From contig JALHOX010000172.1 of NCBI GenBank assembly GCA_022842805.1, positions 3,223 through 8,685 of the forward strand: 5,463 nt of DNA. Direction: 5' to 3'. This document shows, one piece after another, positions 4,685 through 5,463 of this stretch. The notes under the pieces are model-generated. The model was not told where the DNA came from and made no database searches. It worked only from the letters and a program-made list of their open reading frames with translations. Source of the DNA: Phycisphaerae bacterium. Lineage in GTDB: Bacteria; Planctomycetota; Phycisphaerae; UBA1845; Fen-1342. The position numbers and the translations under genes were made by a program. The first letter of the stretch is position 1; each line of letters starts with the position of its first letter.

Positions 4685-5463
4685 CTAGTGGTGGATCTCG
4701 AGATTGGGTAACGCTTTCCAAAGCTCCTTCAGCCCCGCGTCGGTGACATGCGTGACAGAGAGGTCCAGCGTGGTGAGCGTCTTGAGCGGGGAGTCGGGTC
4801 GTGCCAGCGCCTTCAGCCCGGCGTCGGTCACCTGCGTGTAGCCAAGGTCCAGCGTCGTGAGCGACTTGAGCGGGGAATCGGGCCGTGCAAGTTCCTTAAG
4901 CCCATCGTCGGTCACATCCGTGCCAGCGAGGTTCAGCTCGGCGAGCGACTTGAGTGGGGAGTCGGGTCGTGCCAGCGCCTTCAGCCCGGCGTCGGTCACC
5001 CGCGTGAAGCCGAGCAACAGCTCGATGAGCGACTTGAGCGGGGAGTCGGGTCGTGCCAGCGCCTTCAGCCCGGCGTCGGTCACCCGCGTGCCGGTGAGGT
5101 CCAGCTCGGCGAGCGACTTGAGCGGGGAATCAGGTCTTGCCAGCTCCTTCAGCCCGGCGTCGGTCACCCCCGTGTAGCCGAGGAACAGCGTGGTGAGCGA
5201 CCTGAGCGGTGAGTCAGGTCGAGTCAACTCTTTCAGCCCGGCGTCGGTAACTTGCGCGGTGCCGAGGTACAATGCGGTGAGTGCCTTGAGCGGGGAGTCC
5301 GGTCGTGCCAGCCAAGCCAAGCCTCGATCGGACAGGAGGTCGTCGTTGAAAGTCAGATCGCGCACCTCCGACAGTTGAGCAGGATGAATCGGGAACGATT
5401 CAGGGAGTTTCAACTTGCTTCTGATCGTACGCTCCACCAGTGCGATCTGCTCGCGCAGCTCGG
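4685..5463 (-). CDS. Leucine-rich repeat protein, N-terminus outside the window
   Basis: 258 codons are visible, ending with TAG at 4685-4687. A GTG at 5435-5437 could start a 250-residue protein. However, the frame stays open for eight more codons to the window edge (ELREQIAL) and no clear ribosome-binding site precedes the GTG, so I treat the gene as 5'-truncated. The visible part begins with a charged stretch (ELREQIALVERTIRSKLK), possibly a coiled coil. A degenerate first repeat (LSEVRDLTFNDDLLSDRGLAWL) and seven 28-residue LRRs with consensus LARPDSPLKSLxxLxLxxTxVTDAGLKx follow, and the protein ends in a short cap (LWKALPNLEIHH). LRRs make a curved solenoid used for protein binding. 'T.VTDAGL' LRRs are common in Planctomycetota, but the ligand and any N-terminal domain are unknown. 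There is no signal peptide or membrane segment in the visible part. Confidence 0.85.
   Translation of the reverse strand, partial: ELREQIALVERTIRSKLKLPESFPIHPAQLSEVRDLTFNDDLLSDRGLAWLARPDSPLKALTALYLGTAQVTDAGLKELTRPDSPLRSLTTLFLGYTGVTDAGLKELARPDSPLKSLAELDLTGTRVTDAGLKALARPDSPLKSLIELLLGFTRVTDAGLKALARPDSPLKSLAELNLAGTDVTDDGLKELARPDSPLKSLTTLDLGYTQVTDAGLKALARPDSPLKTLTTLDLSVTHVTDAGLKELWKALPNLEIHH
4722..5309. repeat. Seven 84-bp tandem units encoding the LRRs
   Basis: Units begin at 4722, 4806, 4890, 4974, 5058, 5142 and 5226 with no insertion or deletion between them. Bases 1-26 and 54-84 of each unit are well conserved, while the middle part (about 27-53) varies. The units at 4974 and 5058 are identical over their first 33 bases, a sign of fairly recent duplication or gene conversion. 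An eighth, decayed unit begins at 5310. Confidence 0.9.

Noticed and set aside
4722..5309. CRISPR array suggested by regular spacing
   Set aside because: The units are 84 bp with no unique spacers, encode in-phase LRRs without stop codons, and vary in a codon-sensible way.
4748..5378. Plus-strand repeat frames opposite the LRR units
   Set aside because: Their periodicity only mirrors the 84-bp units. The minus-strand frame has the proper LRR consensus.

Overview
The window most likely comes from a GC-rich member of the Planctomycetota. The evidence is a secreted protein ending in a dockerin-like double EF-hand of the 'GDTNCDG..SVGDI..FV' kind, a leucine-rich-repeat protein built on 'T.VTDAGLK', and the high GC content. 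This assignment rests on family style, not on a marker gene. Nothing here points to a phage, plasmid or defence island.

Layout, left to right. The first 71 bases are the 5' end of a minus-strand gene whose first 23 residues match the start of GlmS (glucosamine-6-phosphate synthase). A divergent, structured intergenic region (72-297) separates it from a plus-strand gene for a small stand-alone histidine phosphotransfer (Hpt) protein (298-648). A G-rich run that fits the canonical G-quadruplex pattern lies just after the hpt stop codon. Convergent to hpt is a minus-strand maf gene (767-1387), encoding a house-cleaning nucleotide pyrophosphatase. Upstream of maf is a non-coding interval (1388-1711) holding a good intrinsic terminator for the next gene.

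The largest gene (1712-4225, minus) encodes an 837-residue exported protein. It has about 14 divergent propeller-like repeats and a C-terminal dockerin-like calcium-binding domain. Its upstream gap (4226-4684) has a strong Shine-Dalgarno site, a candidate promoter with phased A-tracts and nested dyads, and a cluster of three palindromic elements that look like dispersed REP-type repeats. The right end (4685-5463, minus) is an LRR gene made of seven exact 84-bp units. Its reading frame is still open at the window edge, so its N-terminus is missing.

The genes do not form an obvious pathway. glmS (cell-wall precursor synthesis) and maf (nucleotide-pool or cell-division quality control) are housekeeping genes, hpt is a signalling relay part, and the two repeat proteins are accessory. 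A terminator separates the propeller gene from maf, and a 459-bp gap separates the LRR gene from the propeller gene, so no operon is supported. I found no convincing new multi-gene system. The observations most worth checking are the palindrome cluster, the promoter of the propeller gene, the 14-repeat dockerin protein and the patterned variation in the LRR units.
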